Source: Asterias rubens (Eukaryota; Echinodermata; Asteroidea; Forcipulatida; Asteriidae). Taken from it: DNA of 64,000 bases. The notes beneath the pieces are model-generated. The model was not told the origin of the DNA. It worked only from the letters and a program-made list of their open reading frames with translations, and did no database searches. The stretch's first letter is position 1; each line of letters starts with the position of its first letter. The DNA lies in assembly GCF_902459465.1 (NCBI RefSeq), contig NC_047082.1:9546545-9610544 (forward strand). The letters run 5' to 3'. Shown piece after piece: positions 9,866-20,875 of this stretch. Position numbers and translations under genes: made by a program.

Positions 9866-12800
9866 TCAGTTCCGATCTTTCCTCTTCCGTCCTGTTGTTA
9901 CAGCTGAAGAACTACTAGGAGCATCTAAAAATGTGAAGTAAAATACAAACAATTTTATTGTAGGTAATTTGAACTCTTTACACTGGTTTCTTCCTCTGAG
10001 AAAAGTCCACGAGAGGACAGGATTTTTTTTTAAAAATAATTTTGTTTGACCCTATCTCATAAAACTGTTGATAATAATGGCTTCTTATATAGGTCGCATA
10101 TCCTTGGCGCTGTAAAATACAGTATTTCCTGAAAGGTATTTGGGTCTTTGTTTGAATTATGAGACCTAATCCTTTTAAAGCACCATGTCATTATTTACTA
10201 GGTGCTGTGGCGCAATTTGGTGCCGATCAGATGCTAAAAAAAAAGAGAGCAAAACACCAGATAAAAGACGAGCATTAAAATCACCTCTGTTGTCTGGCAA
10301 TATATCATAGTCCCAACTTTCTTGACACTTGGGGCATTTGAGATCGCCTCCCCCTCTGAAGAGTCGAGCTGCACAGAAATTATGAAGTTTCAGACCGCAG
10401 GAACATATCTGACCCTAAGAGAAAGATCAAACATCGGCAAATATTATTAAAGACTCCAAAAGTCTTGCAGTTGTTAAAGGAACACATTGCCTTTGGCTGG
10501 TCGAGTTGGTCTATAAAAAGCGTTTGAAACCATTTGTTATGAAATCCATAGAAAGATGTTTTCATAATAGAATATAATGATCCACACAAATATGCCTTGA
10601 AATTGCACTATTTTCCTTAGTTTTTGACTCCACAAAATGGCCGACCGTGACAGTTCGCACAGTAGAAAGAACCACGCAATTTCGAGGCATATTATTTGTG
10701 TGGATCATTATATTCTACTTTTAAAGCATCTTTATAACCATGTGCATTTAGAAACATACGGTTTCAACTGCTTTTCATTGACCAACTCGCCCAATCCGTG
10801 TCCCTATGAAGCTTTCGTTCTTAGAAAACCTTATGAATCTACTCAAGTAATTACTTTCCTTTGAAAATATCATTTCCACAATGAAACCCCGACTTGAAAA
10901 AGGAAAGACAGCAAAGATTTGTACAATAGACCGTACTGAATATGACGTCACCATTAAAAAAACCTGCCCTACAACATGGCGTCTGTGAGAGTGTGCATAC
11001 GTGTGCCATTGAAATCAAACCGGGAACGCAGCATGCTGCGACAAGTGCGACTATTGATTGCTTAGACGAGTCGCGACTACCGTATGTCAACAGAGACGCA
11101 CGGATTTCTATGCGCGGCGCACAGTATAGGCCTATGAACAACCTCCTTTTGACCTCTAGGTGAGGGCGCCCTACTGAAATGACGTCATGTGCATAAGGTC
11201 TATTATACAATGAATATTTGGGTTTTAAAATATTTGCATACCTTGAGAACGATTTCTTTGCAGAGATGACAGTGTCTGATATCCTCTTCGTAGACATCTG
11301 TAAGGTAGTGCTCTAGCTCCATGATGGCGCGGGGGGCTAACGAAATCTCACCCTGACTCTGATAAAATCACAAGATTTGGATGGTTTATTTATACTACTG
11401 CCAAAGATGCAAACCATCATGATAGTTAAGCAATAATAACAAGCAATCAAAAATTAACAATCTACAAAGCAATTAGAAAAGAAATAAATAGCCTATGAAG
11501 CGAAGTAAGTATGAAAAAAAGTGTTTTGAGTGATGTTTTGAAATCGGGAAGTGAATTAGCATGACGTATTTAAAGGCAGTGGACACTATTGGTAATTGTC
11601 AAAATCCAGTCTTCTCACTTGGTGTTTCTCAACATGCATAAAATAGGCTAACAAACCTGTGAAAATTTGAACTTGATTAATCGCGAGATAACTATGAAAG
11701 AAAAAAACACAAAGTTGTGTGCTTTCAGATGCTTGATTTCGAGACCTCAAATTCTAAACTTGAGAGGTCTTGAAATCAAATTTGAGGAAAATTACTTCTT
11801 TCTCGAAAACTACGTCACTGCATAGGGAGCCGTTTCTCACAATGTTTTATATTATCAACCTCTTCCCATTACTCGTTACCAAGTGAGGTTTTATGCTGAT
11901 AATTATTTTGAGTAATCACCAATAGTGTCCACTGCCTTTAAACAGTGTTCCAAAGGTGTCGTGGTGCTGCTGCATAAAAACCTTTGGAGAATGAAGTGTA
12001 TCTGGTTTTAGGTTTAGTGAGAATCCTTGTATCTGAGCTTGAGCGGAGTGTGCGAGTTGGCTGGGAATAAACAAGATGGCTCAAATCCTAACATACCTCA
12101 GTCAGCCATTTCTCTTTGATCAGTCTTCTAAGGATGCTCTGAGCTTCTTCTTTGGATATTTTCTCTTTGATATGGCTCGTAAGATTCAAGACATCGGTGG
12201 AGGAGGCCATACCTGTGTCAGACTCAACGATCAGATCGAGCTGGAGAGAAAAATCAATTTAAGAAAGTAAACCACCGTCAGAAAGAAAGACATAATTTGT
12301 CATGGATTGATTGTAACAAAGAAGCACAAAATATAGGAACGTAATGACTTTGACCTAGAGACCAAGGTAATCTCGAACCAGTGGTGTAACAATCCAAAGT
12401 TTTGATCAGATGCTCTGATTGTCTTCAAGAGAAGACTGGCACTGATGCCGAGTGCTGCTTTAAAGGTTTTTGATACCTTTTGTAGATCAACTTTTTGGCC
12501 ATGACATGAATCCCTACTCACTGTGAATGAAGATCTATGCATGTTACCTGTAGAAGTTTCAGCTTCATTAGTCGTCAAGTTTTTGAGAACAAAATGTGAA
12601 AATCAATGTCGCGTGAATCTGTTGTCAATGCTTAAATAATTTTTGTTTTATAGAGACAAAATTATTTTCATGAAATTGTTTTACTAAAAAAACTACAGCA
12701 CTTCAGCAAGTAATATTCTTAGGGAAGCTTTCTACCATCATTATCTTTAAAAGCCATTATACACTTTCGGAACAGAAAAAAAAAAAAAAAAAGTTCACAG

Positions 12801-13681
12801 ATTTACAAATAACTTACAGGGTTTACAGAAGGTAATGGTAAAAGACTTCTCTTGAAATATTATTCCATGAAATGCTTTACTTTTTGAGAAAACATTAAAA
12901 CAAGTATCAATTCTCGACATCGAGAATTACGGATTATAGTTAACACATGTCATGACACGGCGAAACGTGCAGGAACAAGGGTGGGTTTTCTCGTTATTTT
13001 CTCCCGACTCCGATGACCGATTGAGCCTAAATTTTCACAGGTTTGTTATTTTATATAGAAGTTGTGATAAACAAAGTGTGGACCTTGGACATTACTGTTT
13101 ACTTAAAGTGTCCAATGGCTTTAAATCATGTAAGCTCAATGTAAGTCTTGGGACGTTGTGTTTTGTGTCGTACAAAAAGTACCCACACCCTTAAAATAAA
13201 ATTGATCTAAGTTTAGTTCCAACAAGAATAATCCAATCACTCACTATTTTCTTGAAGAGTTCAAGGTCATTCTTTTGGTAGTCCGATGACAGCCTCCCAA
13301 GCTCCGACTCGGTAGTCCTAACCAGAGCAAACATCAGCTTCCCCGTTTCTTCATCTTTCTTGGACCTTATCTCCATTCCTAAACTGTTGATGTTGGTGTT
13401 GATGGCCTCCAAGAAGTTGCGAAGACACTCCTTTGTAGCTTCATAATTCACTGTTTAGAATGCAACATTAAAGTTCATAGGACTGCAGGCCCAATACAAA
13501 TAACGAAAGATTTTATCTAAATTGTGATTTGATAATAATAAAAAAAAAATAGAGATTTACCATCAAATGTCTCGCAAGCAAACTTGTGTAGTTCGTTCAC
13601 CTCTGCGGAGGACATCACTCCCCGGGAGAGGAAGGACTGAAGGGCAAGTCTATGAGCATCACTGCTCCTGGTGGTCGCCAT
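9866..13681 (-). CDS. NSMCE1: NSMCE1, SMC5/6 complex RING-like E3 subunit
   Basis: Six exons on the minus strand: 13681-13561, 13450-13245, 12240-12097, 11358-11242, 10414-10285 and 9924-9866. They total 777 nt and 258 aa with consistent phases; human NSMCE1 is 266 aa. The start is the ATG at 13681 (MATTRSSDAHRLALQSF). Residues about 5-180 are the winged-helix region that packs on the MAGE subunit NSMCE3, including ESDTGMASSTDVLNL, close to the human wording. Residues 187-226 are the variant RING: Cys187-x2-Cys190, Cys200, Cys202, His207, Cys210, Cys223-x2-Cys226. The tail ends TTGRKRKDRN. In the family this subunit is an E3 ubiquitin ligase of the SMC5/6 DNA-repair complex. One oddity is that the second zinc pair is CxC here, where human has CxxC. 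Introns hold MITE-A, -B, -C and -I copies. Confidence 0.95.
10474..10806 (+). repeat. MITE-C copy 1 (foldback), 3'-truncated
   Basis: It starts TTAAAGGAACACATTGCC and carries GGTCGAGTTGGTCTATAAAA, AATGATCCACACAAATATGC and ATGGCCGACCGTGAC. The right arm mirrors the left but decays before the terminal words. Fuller copies are at 16757-17151 and 48774-49139. It lies in NSMCE1 intron 4, starting 59 bp upstream (on the minus strand) of exon 5. Confidence 0.8.
10927..11204. repeat. MITE-I copy 2 (278 bp)
   Basis: Ends: AATAGACCGTACTGAATATG then ACGTCA on the left, and TGACGTCATGTGCATAAGGT then CTATT on the right. It is longer than copy 1 but has the same termini and a GAACAACCTCCTTTTGACCT internal word. 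It sits in NSMCE1 intron 4, 37 bp from the donor of exon 4. Confidence 0.7.
11569..11942 (+). repeat. MITE-A, full-length copy
   Basis: A complete 374 bp copy. Ends are TTTAAAGGCAGTGGACACTA and the inverse TAGTGTCCACTGCCTTTAAA. An internal hairpin is built from GATTTCGAGACCTCAAATTC and its complement about 40 bp later. It is located in NSMCE1 intron 3. This is a good reference copy for the family. Confidence 0.9.
12747..13125 (+). repeat. MITE-B copy 2
   Basis: 379 bp, about 90 percent like copy 1 by eye, with ends TTTAAAAGCCATTATACACT and AAGTGTCCAATGGCTTTAAA. It contains an A-run at 12778-12791. It lies in NSMCE1 intron 2. The open frame over it is repeat sequence. Confidence 0.85.
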
Positions 13682-14106
13682 TCTAGTTGAGAAAGTTCAG
13701 TGCTGAAAAACAAACTGAGAAAAATTTCCGAATAAGTTAAGGAAACTTGAAGATTCTTACAACTACATGTAGTAGTTCTATTCTACTCTAGTCACTGGCA
13801 GGGCCAAATTAAGCTGAGTGTTAATTAAATTATGTATTGTCACCAAAAAAAATGGGGTTATTTGTTTTGTTTTAAATTAATAAGACAAACAAAGCACTAG
13901 CCACTTTCACACAACACAACTTCAGTAAAAAATGTTAAATCATATAATTTGGGCTGGTACCTGTTTCTGCTATGCAATACTATAATTATTATTATATACC
14001 TCATGTATATAGAATCCTCTAATCTGATTGGTTGAAAATGGAGTCACGGAACTGGCTATGCCCCTCTCTTTGACCAAGATGACGTCATACTCAGTCACTC
14101 ATAGTG
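13682..14106 (-). promoter_or_regulatory. Probable NSMCE1 upstream region
   Basis: This is the segment upstream of the NSMCE1 ATG up to the first transposon. It is AT-rich, with no TATA box at a clear spacing. A TGACGTCAT site lies at 14079-14087. The start site is unknown. Confidence 0.35.
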
Positions 14107-14366
14107 GTTGCGTTCATTTAGCTTCCTTGGTTCGACCCCAGTCTGCCCAGGTACGTTTGAATACATAGCTTTGACGGGGCTCACCCGGGTCAGCCCCCAA
14201 TGCGCTGCTTGTGGAGTGGGTCACTTGTGACTTGGGGGTGACCCAAGGTGCATGCCGTCACCACAAGAGGGCGAGTGTGATCGTTCGATTAGCTCTTGTC
14301 AGGGGCTCACCTGAGACTGAGTGAGCACGGCGGGGTCGACCCAGGGAAGCTAAACGAACGCACCCA
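14107..14366 (+). repeat. MITE-F copy 1 (260 bp)
   Basis: Ends are GGTTGCGTTCATTTAGCTTC and the inverse GAAGCTAAACGAACGCACCC, with GGTCGACCC subterminal words and a GC-rich centre (ACAAGAGGGCGAGTGTGATC). The second copy, at 37758-37990, is in the opposite orientation. Confidence 0.8.
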
Positions 14367-14638
14367 GTGACTATAATTCTGTGTTTAGTTTGAGAATTGT
14401 TCTGCTTACACGAGCTCGATGAAAATGGGCCCGGGCCCAGCTATAATGGAGGTAGATTCTATATAAACAGATGGTTCTAACGCCCCGCCCCCCCCCCCCA
14501 CCACACACAGCACACATTTGATTTCCACTACGTACCAGTTACCATGCCGCCTCAGCATGCTCAGTTAGTCATAGTATCTAAAAAAGAGCACATTCTGACA
14601 AGAAAGCACGTTCCTCCATGCTTTAATTAACACGGGAA

Positions 14639-14759
14639 AAGTTTCCGTATGGCGCCACCACTTTTTCATTCGAAATAAAATTAGTATCTAATTTACCTGA
14701 TTGATATATCCCTTTTTGTAAAAATGAGTGAAAAAGTGGGGGCGCCATACGGAAAGTTA
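14639..14759. repeat. MITE-E copy 2
   Basis: The same termini as 2961-3085 (AAGTTTCCGTATGGCGCCAC and its inverse), with centre CCCTTTTTGTAAAAATGAGT. There is no flanking gene within 900 bp. Confidence 0.8.
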
Positions 14760-15064
14760 TCCTTAACACGTCAAACAGAAAACACAGGCAATAATGCCGG
14801 CATGTAGAGGGTACGGATATTGTTATACATATGATTCGACAAGTAATAATACCTAAATTGGTTACTAAAATCATGGAAAAAATGCCAGGACTCACCACGA
14901 CTCGACGGCGGACGAAGAACAGAACTCGTCGCCGCTGTTTTTTTGTATTAGTCGTCACTGGGCGGCAGAGGGCGCAATTTAACAAAAAACGTTTTTTTTT
15001 TTTTACACACGGACGGACGGGAGGCCGGTGTGTCGCATGCTTTTTTAAGTCGATCCTCTGTGCA

Positions 15065-15545
15065 ATACTTTCCGGAGAACCTTATTGCATATGCAATAAT
15101 GTCCGCCGGACGGTTTTGCTTATGCAATCGTGTCCGCCCGGACGCTGCTGCATAATGCAATTGTGTCCGCCAGGACACATTTGCATAATATGCAGTTGTG
15201 TCCGCCCCGTGCAAAACCGTCCTTGCTGTTACATAAACGCCCTTGGTCGTTCGGTACGTGTATTTCTTTTTACAAGACAGTCATAACATGGTGTTACCGC
15301 AAACTCTTCTTTATCTTATTTCCACCATGCAAAGTTTCAAATCCTACTGAGACAGTGCATGTCATGAACATGGCATACATACGTAGGTTCAGTGCAAGTA
15401 TGCTCGCTTACGCGCGCACATTTAATTTTATACAGTCATGTACATGTGTCCGCCAGACGGTTTTTGCATAGCCCCGAACACGATTGCATGTGCAAAAGTG
15501 TCCGGAGCGGACAGTATTGCATGGCGGACACGATTGCATCTGACA
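15065..15545. repeat. Palindrome-rich satellite, unit about 31-40 bp (TTGTGTCCGCC + TTTGCATATGCAA)
   Basis: Alternating modules TTGCATATGCAA-type and TGTCCGCCGGACGG-type recur about four times at 15086-15215 and three to four times at 15447-15540, split by about 230 bp of other sequence. Each module is itself near-palindromic. It codes for nothing recognisable. Confidence 0.65.
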
Positions 15546-16529
15546 GGCCGCGCACTCGCGCAGTATAGTACTCGTTTTTAGAGCAATTCTTGCCTATTGA
15601 TGCTGAACATTATTTTTGTCGGGTAAGGGAGAAACACATACAGCCTGTAAGCACAAAAACGAGCTATAAGCACAGAAAATGTATGCCTAACAGAAACAGG
15701 TCACCAGCCAATCTTACATCAGTTTACAATTTTGTGACTGGTACCCACCAAATTTTTGCAAAAAAATTGTCCTTGGGACGAAGTACTGCTTTTTTGTCTT
15801 ACAAGGACCGAAATTGTTTTATTCTCACAATAATTGTTTCTTTTTTTTCTAAAACAGTATGGAATAAACGTTTTATTGAACTATTGAATTGAATTGAAAC
15901 TCAAACATACACTTTCCGGCTGAGCAGATGAATCACCACCAATTGAGTCCGTGTGTTACGTGCTATAACGCTCGGCCACGAAGGAACCAATGAATGTTCA
16001 TAGGCCTACCAATATCGATAATAGTCCCTCAAGATGGACTATAGCTTGACAAAATATTCAAGGAAAATTTATTTTATCATTATCTTCAAATCAAAATTAT
16101 TGAGCTTCGTCGGCTTGTTCTCATCAACATCAAAACGAAACATTTTTGCAAACGACCTTCTGGCATGTATCGTATAACGTCTACAAGAAAACGTCACTGC
16201 TCATTCAAACATCTGTAAGAAAATTTCGTTATGATCAACAACATTTTCAAGATCAAAGAGCCTACCAACCAAAGCACGTCATCAAAGTATCATCAATGTT
16301 ATCTTCTAGCCATGAACATCAATCACCCCAACTGTACGAACTTACAAAAACAGAAATGTGACTTTACAGTCTGGACTCTTTTTGTGTGTGGTAACAATCA
16401 TGCCTAAATAGATGTTTAAAATAATTTGCATCATGGATAAAGAATATTGATTTTGGTTCCACCGATGTGTGTTACTGTTAGCACTGTATACTCAGTACTT
16501 TCACAAGTTCTGTGAACAATCACAAGCAT

Positions 16530-16705
16530 AATTATTATTCGGGTGGGATTCGAACCCACGATGCAAATTTAACATAAATTCTTAGCGGTAGGCTTACCCG
16601 CTGCTAAAACAAAGGACTTGAACTGCCTCTAGCTACTGGGCAATCTCGGTGGTCTGTAAGTGGTAAAGATCTTGAGTTCGAACCCAATTCAAACCGAATA
16701 ATTAT
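16530..16705. repeat. Degraded tRNA-like SINE remnants, both orientations
   Basis: GGGATTCGAACCCACGATGC (16548-16567) is an inverted B-box. About 110 bp further on, GGTGGTCTGTAAGTGGTAAA and GAGTTCGAACCCAATTC look like direct A and B boxes. No cloverleaf can be drawn, so these are remnants and not a working tRNA. Confidence 0.5.
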
Positions 16706-16756
16706 GCCTATGGTTTTCTTTCCTCGTGACTCGAAAAGGTATGGATTATACAAAGC

Positions 16757-17151
16757 TTAAAGGAACACGTTGCCTTGGATCGGTCGAGTTGGTCTTTGAA
16801 AAGCGCTTGTAAACCGTTTGTTATAAAATGCATATTATGGTTAGAAAGATGTTTTGAAAGTAGAATACAATGATCCACACACATTTGCCTCGAAATTGCG
16901 TGGTTTTCCTTTTACTTTGCGAACTAACACGGTCGGCCATTTAATGGGAGTCAAACATTTGACTCCCATAAATGGCCGACCGTGTTTGTCGACGAGGTAA
17001 AAGGAGAACCACGCAATTTCGAGTGATGCTTGTGTGGATCATTATATTCTACTTTTAAAATATCTTTCTAATCATATGCATTTTATAACAAATGAATACA
17101 AACGCTTTTCAAAGACCAACTCGACCGATCCAAGGCAACATGTTCCTTTAA
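16757..17151 (+). repeat. MITE-C copy 2, full foldback (395 bp)
   Basis: The two arms run over almost the whole length: TTAAAGGAACACGTTGCCTT on the left and CAAGGCAACATGTTCCTTTA on the right, meeting at GGGAGTCAAACATTTGACTC. It would form one long hairpin. An ATGGCCGACCGTG word sits near the loop on each arm. Confidence 0.9.
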
Positions 17152-17216
17152 TGATCGATCGGTGTAGGGTAATAAACCAAATAATACATAGTATTTTTTC
17201 TTTCCCGATGCAAAAT

Positions 17217-17522
17217 TAAAGCCATTGGACACTTTCGGTAAAACAGTATGGGTCATCGGAGTCAGGATAAAATAACGGGAAAACCCGCCCTTGTTTCCGC
17301 ACGTTTCGCCGTGTCATGACATGTTTTTAAAATAAATCCATAATTGTCGATATCGAGAATTGATAATATTGTTTTGATGTTTTCTCAAAAAGTAAAGCAT
17401 TTCATGGAATAATATTTCAAGAGAAGTCTTTCACCATTACCTTCTGTAAACCCTGTAGGTTATCTGTAAATCTGTGATTTTTTTTTTTTTTTTTTTCTGT
17501 TCCGAAAGTGTCCAATGGCTTT
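17217..17522 (-). repeat. MITE-B copy 3, inverted
   Basis: Begins TTAAAGCCATTGGACACTTT, contains CCGCACGTTTCGCCGTGTCA and GTAAAGCATTTCATGGAATA, and ends CCGAAAGTGTCCAATGGCTT. It has a long T-run at 17478-17496 and is shortened compared with copy 1. Confidence 0.85.
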
Positions 17523-17714
17523 CAAGTCATTATGCTAGACTCTCTGTGTAGACAAAACTTTCCATTTCGTTTCATCTGTCATTTTTGTTTACAAAAAAAA
17601 AATGCGTAAGTTTATCCTCAGGGGAGTGACCTTCCTACGTGTTGTCTGCCCCCCCCCCCCCCCCCATTGGAGTTTCAATATCTGTGTTGAGCTATGCAAT
17701 AAGGAACTTAGAGG

Positions 17715-17862
17715 CACTGCAGCCGATTACACGAAACGCTAGGATTAATCCTAACTTGGGATGGGTTCAATGCGTCCTACGTATTTGAATACGGAAATGA
17801 ACCCGTCCTAAGTTCTAACATGAATCCTAAGTTAGGAAGAGTTTGGTGAAATCGACGGCTGG
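17715..17862. repeat. Inverted-repeat element L (about 148 bp)
   Basis: CGATTACACGAAACGCTAGG, TTAATCCTAACTT and GGGTTCAATGCG on the left are answered by GAACCCGTCCTAAGTT, AATCCTAAGTTAGGA and TGGTGAAATCGACGGC on the right. It is a single copy in the window and immediately abuts a MITE-A. Confidence 0.55.
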
Positions 17863-18190
17863 ATACCTTTGGCAATATTGTCAAAGACCAGTCTTCTCAC
17901 TTGGTGTATCCCAACATAATATGTTTTTAAAAACTGTAAAAACTTGAACTCAATTGGTCATCGAAGTTTCGAGACTAGAAGAATGGAAAAGAAAAACACA
18001 AGTTGTGAGCTTTCAGCTGAAGTCTCGAGTTCAATTCAAATATTTTAGTGAGAATTTACTTCTTTCTCAAAAACCGTTTCTCACAATATTTTATACTATC
18101 ACCAGCTCTCCATTGCTCGATACCAAGTAAGTTGTTATGCTTACAATTATTTTCTTGAGAAAATACCAATAAGTGTCCAGTGCCTTTAAA
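17859..18190 (+). repeat. MITE-A, 5'-damaged copy
   Basis: Carries TGTCAAAGACCAGTCTTCTC and TTCTCACTTGGTGTATCCCA and ends AAGTGTCCAGTGCCTTTAAA. The first bases are merged with element L, suggesting one inserted at or beside the other. Confidence 0.75.
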
Positions 18191-18616
18191 AATCACTCAA
18201 AGATTAGTCATGTCAGTAATGTGATCGCAAAAGCAACCGACCCACTTAAAATTCACTCATGTTCCATACCATCTCAATGTCTCTGAAGGTCATGCCCCAA
18301 TGACCGATACAAGGTCATCTATGATTGGGCAACACGGGCTATGTTGCAGACATCCTATCCAATAGCGGAAGCTCTTCTTCCGCCTAAATTGCTCAACAGT
18401 CCTTATAGCCCACATCTTCCTTAGGCCTGTCATTAAAGAGCGCTTTACAAACTGAAACTGAATACTTGACAAAGTTACTTGTTTTAGATTGAGTTGGCGA
18501 CTGGTGGAAGATCGAGTAATAAAGCACAACTCATCAGGGTGCGTTTTCACGGCTGTAACCATTAACTGTTTTATTTTGGTCAATGGCCTGCAACCATTAA
18601 TTTTGGTCACGACCGC

Positions 18617-18672
18617 TAATACGCAACCATGGTTAAGTCTGCTGCCACCTAGCGTTCCAAAGTCCCCCATTA
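18617..18672. repeat. MITE-D end fragment
   Basis: TTAAGTCTGCTGCCACCTAG then AAAGTCCCCCATT matches the right end of the D copies at 26826, 43538, 49451 and 60485. Confidence 0.6.
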
Positions 18673-18706
18673 TTTATGGTACTTTGGGTTTGAACAATCA
18701 AACATT

Positions 18707-18775
18707 GACTGGAGCAGGACGTGAACCAACGATCTCCGGGTTATACCGACGCTCTACCAACTGAGCTATCCAGCC
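18707..18775 (-). pseudogene. tRNA-like sequence (pseudo-tRNA or SINE head)
   Basis: On the minus strand this starts GGCTGGATAGCTCAGTTGGT and its 7 bp acceptor stem (GGCTGGA with TCCAGTC) pairs fully, as does the D stem (GCTC/GAGC). The anticodon stem has mismatches and the T loop reads TTCACGT instead of the canonical TTCGAAT type. It is therefore a degraded tRNA or the head of a tRNA-derived SINE. The original isotype is uncertain. Confidence 0.55.
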
Positions 18776-19310
18776 CTATAAAATGACGTGTCTGTTCCTT
18801 TGCCGATGGACGTGAGATAAGGTTTTGGTCCGAAAAAGGGGGGTAATTTCTAGTTTTTAACCATAGCACCACTTATCATTATTTTGAGCGAACCTTTGGC
18901 AATGTCGTTGAAATTGCTGTGTGAAATTTAGGTCAAATTAATATTGCCAAACAATCGTGGCTTGCATCTTTAAACTTAAAAGGAAAGTGGCCTATAGTTC
19001 TCGTGAATCTTGGCACTTGTACACACTTGACATGACGTGGTTTAATTGCCTCTCTGTTTCGGAATCTAAGTTCATATTTGTTATACAACTTTTAAAAAAT
19101 AATGACATAAAACAGGTGGAGTTTCCTTCTCAAATAACAGTGTAGCTATAGTTGCCAAGGAAATGACCGCCATGGCTCACCCGGAAATTTTTTCCTACAC
19201 CTCTCGTTTTACACTACTGTTGTGGGTGGAAGAAATATTTTAAAACTATTATCAGTGAGACATTGCATGCTTGAGTCACGGACGTAAATCATAACGCGGC
19301 CAGCAGGGTG

Positions 19311-19318
19311 TATAAATA
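19311..19318 (+). promoter_or_regulatory. TATA box of the TINAG-like gene
   Basis: TATAAATA lies exactly 30 bp upstream of an initiator-like TCACAG whose A is at 19341. The sequence following has a good donor (CTG|GTGAGT after 19378), so it can form a non-coding first exon. The spacing is that of a textbook focused core promoter. No other gene is nearby on this strand. The transcription start is inferred. Confidence 0.6.
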
Positions 19319-19340
19319 ACGCGTTGAAATACAGGCGGTC

Positions 19341-19378
19341 ACAGAGTTGGGTGTGGAGTGCAGTGACGGTCGAATCTG
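19341..19378 (+). other. Probable 5' untranslated exon of the TINAG-like gene
   Basis: This short segment begins at the initiator 30 bp after the TATA box and ends at a consensus GTGAGT donor. It would splice to the acceptor at 20857-20858 (CTCCAG), 17 nt before the ATG at 20876. It has no ATG. The call rests on promoter spacing and splice sites only; a transcript would settle it. Confidence 0.5.
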
Positions 19379-20858
19379 GTGAGTATTTTTCTGTTTGCTA
19401 TATAAACTAAAAGTTTTCACGTTCATTTTCCACAAAAAGGGTATTTCCCTTGCATGTATTCGAAGAGATTTTGCATCTTCAGTTGAATCTGTCATTCAAT
19501 TTCACAATGAGGCATGCGATTTTACACGCAAAAGGAAATTTCCCATCAGAAAAAGACAAGTTTACAGATGTTAATGAGCTTTTCATTTCGCGCGAAATGG
19601 ATAATGCGCGAAGTTTGAATTTGTAGTTTTTTTGGAACCGAAAATGATCGGGAAATCCTATAGGCCCAATATTGACCTGCTGAGTAGTTTGTGGGCAAGA
19701 AATTTAATAGTAGCAGTAATGTTTACACTTGTAGACGTTTACTTTATTTTAAAAATGTGCAGAGATGCTCCAAGAAAATTATCCATTCAGATAACATTAC
19801 ATTAAATTATTTGTATTCATAAAAAAATGAAAAAAATAAAAAGAAAATAATATTTATTCTTCTCAACCAGTTCTTGATTGTCTTTTACTTGAATTGTTGT
19901 TCGAAGTTTGTTATTATTCTCCTTTTTGCTAATATGTTAATGACTTCAATTTGGCCTGTGTACAACAAAATGTGATGTTGATCAAGTGAAATGAGACGTT
20001 CACTGAAGTCCAACTTTTAAGTTTAAAGTTTAAGTTTAAGTTAACAGCGTTCCTGTGGGCAACAAAATGTGATGATAATCACGTGAAATGAGTCTAAGGT
20101 GGACGTTCACTTAATTCCAACTTCAGCGTTCCTTCAGCAATCATGTTTCAAAAAGACTTTAGATTATAGTATTAGTTATGAGAGAGCAGTTGGTTCTTTG
20201 ATTCTGGGCTTTCTAACAAAAAAAATGCTCAACTACTTTTATAGTCAACTTGTATTGGATTACAACTAATTGATATTGCATGTTGCCGCAAAGGTTGTCC
20301 CCATTTCGTGATTGCTTATTTCCAGTCCTTTTTTTATAGAAGAGTTTGCGGTAACACCTTGTAATAACAATCTCTAAATGAGTTGGGGTGGTTCTGAAAA
20401 GAACCGTTGGATTAACTCGACGTTTCGACGTCATTTTTTTGCTATAAAAACTGGTAAGCACCTGCCTATCCGTGGTACGTTATTTATACGTCATTTCATG
20501 CAGTGTTTTATGCCATGCAGCTGTAGTTTCTGTTTTGTTTTTGTTTGGGGTTTTGTTCTTGTTTCTTTTTTTTTAGTTTTTAACTAGAAACGTTTGGTTG
20601 TACCATCTCTATTTTGCTTAATAGTAAATTTGCCTGGACTTAAGTAAAATACTGATGTGTTGTGTGTTTGTCTAGTTTTCTTTACTCATCCAAAACGCTT
20701 CAACAACAACAAAACTCTGTCAACCTGTTTCCCCATCTCGACAAAATATGTTTTAACGATTAGTCTTCTCAAAGTGACACATAGGAATGTGAATTATGAT
20801 TTACATTTTTATTTTTGAGGCTTATTCTCCTGAAGACATCGCTCTCTTTAAACTCCAG
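19379..20858 (+). other. Intron 1 of the TINAG-like gene
   Basis: From the GTGAGT donor to the CTCCAG acceptor. It contains two similar CAACAAAATGTGATG..ATCA.GTGAAATGAG segments (about 19966-20010 and 20055-20095) and a terminal fragment TTTGCGGTAACACC (20346-20359) of the element seen at 46715-46865. No coding sequence is seen. Confidence 0.5.
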
Positions 20859-20875
20859 AAGAAGAAAAAAACAAG

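Noticed and set aside
10851-11297. 148-codon minus-strand frame over NSMCE1 exon 4
   Set aside because: It is a shifted frame over the exon plus MITE-I; the conserved frame gives LEHYLTDVYEEDIRHCHLC instead.
14831-15286. 151-codon plus-strand frame
   Set aside because: It is produced by the palindromic CCGCC/GCAT satellite; the repeated CPP/NAI words reflect the DNA repeat and not a protein.
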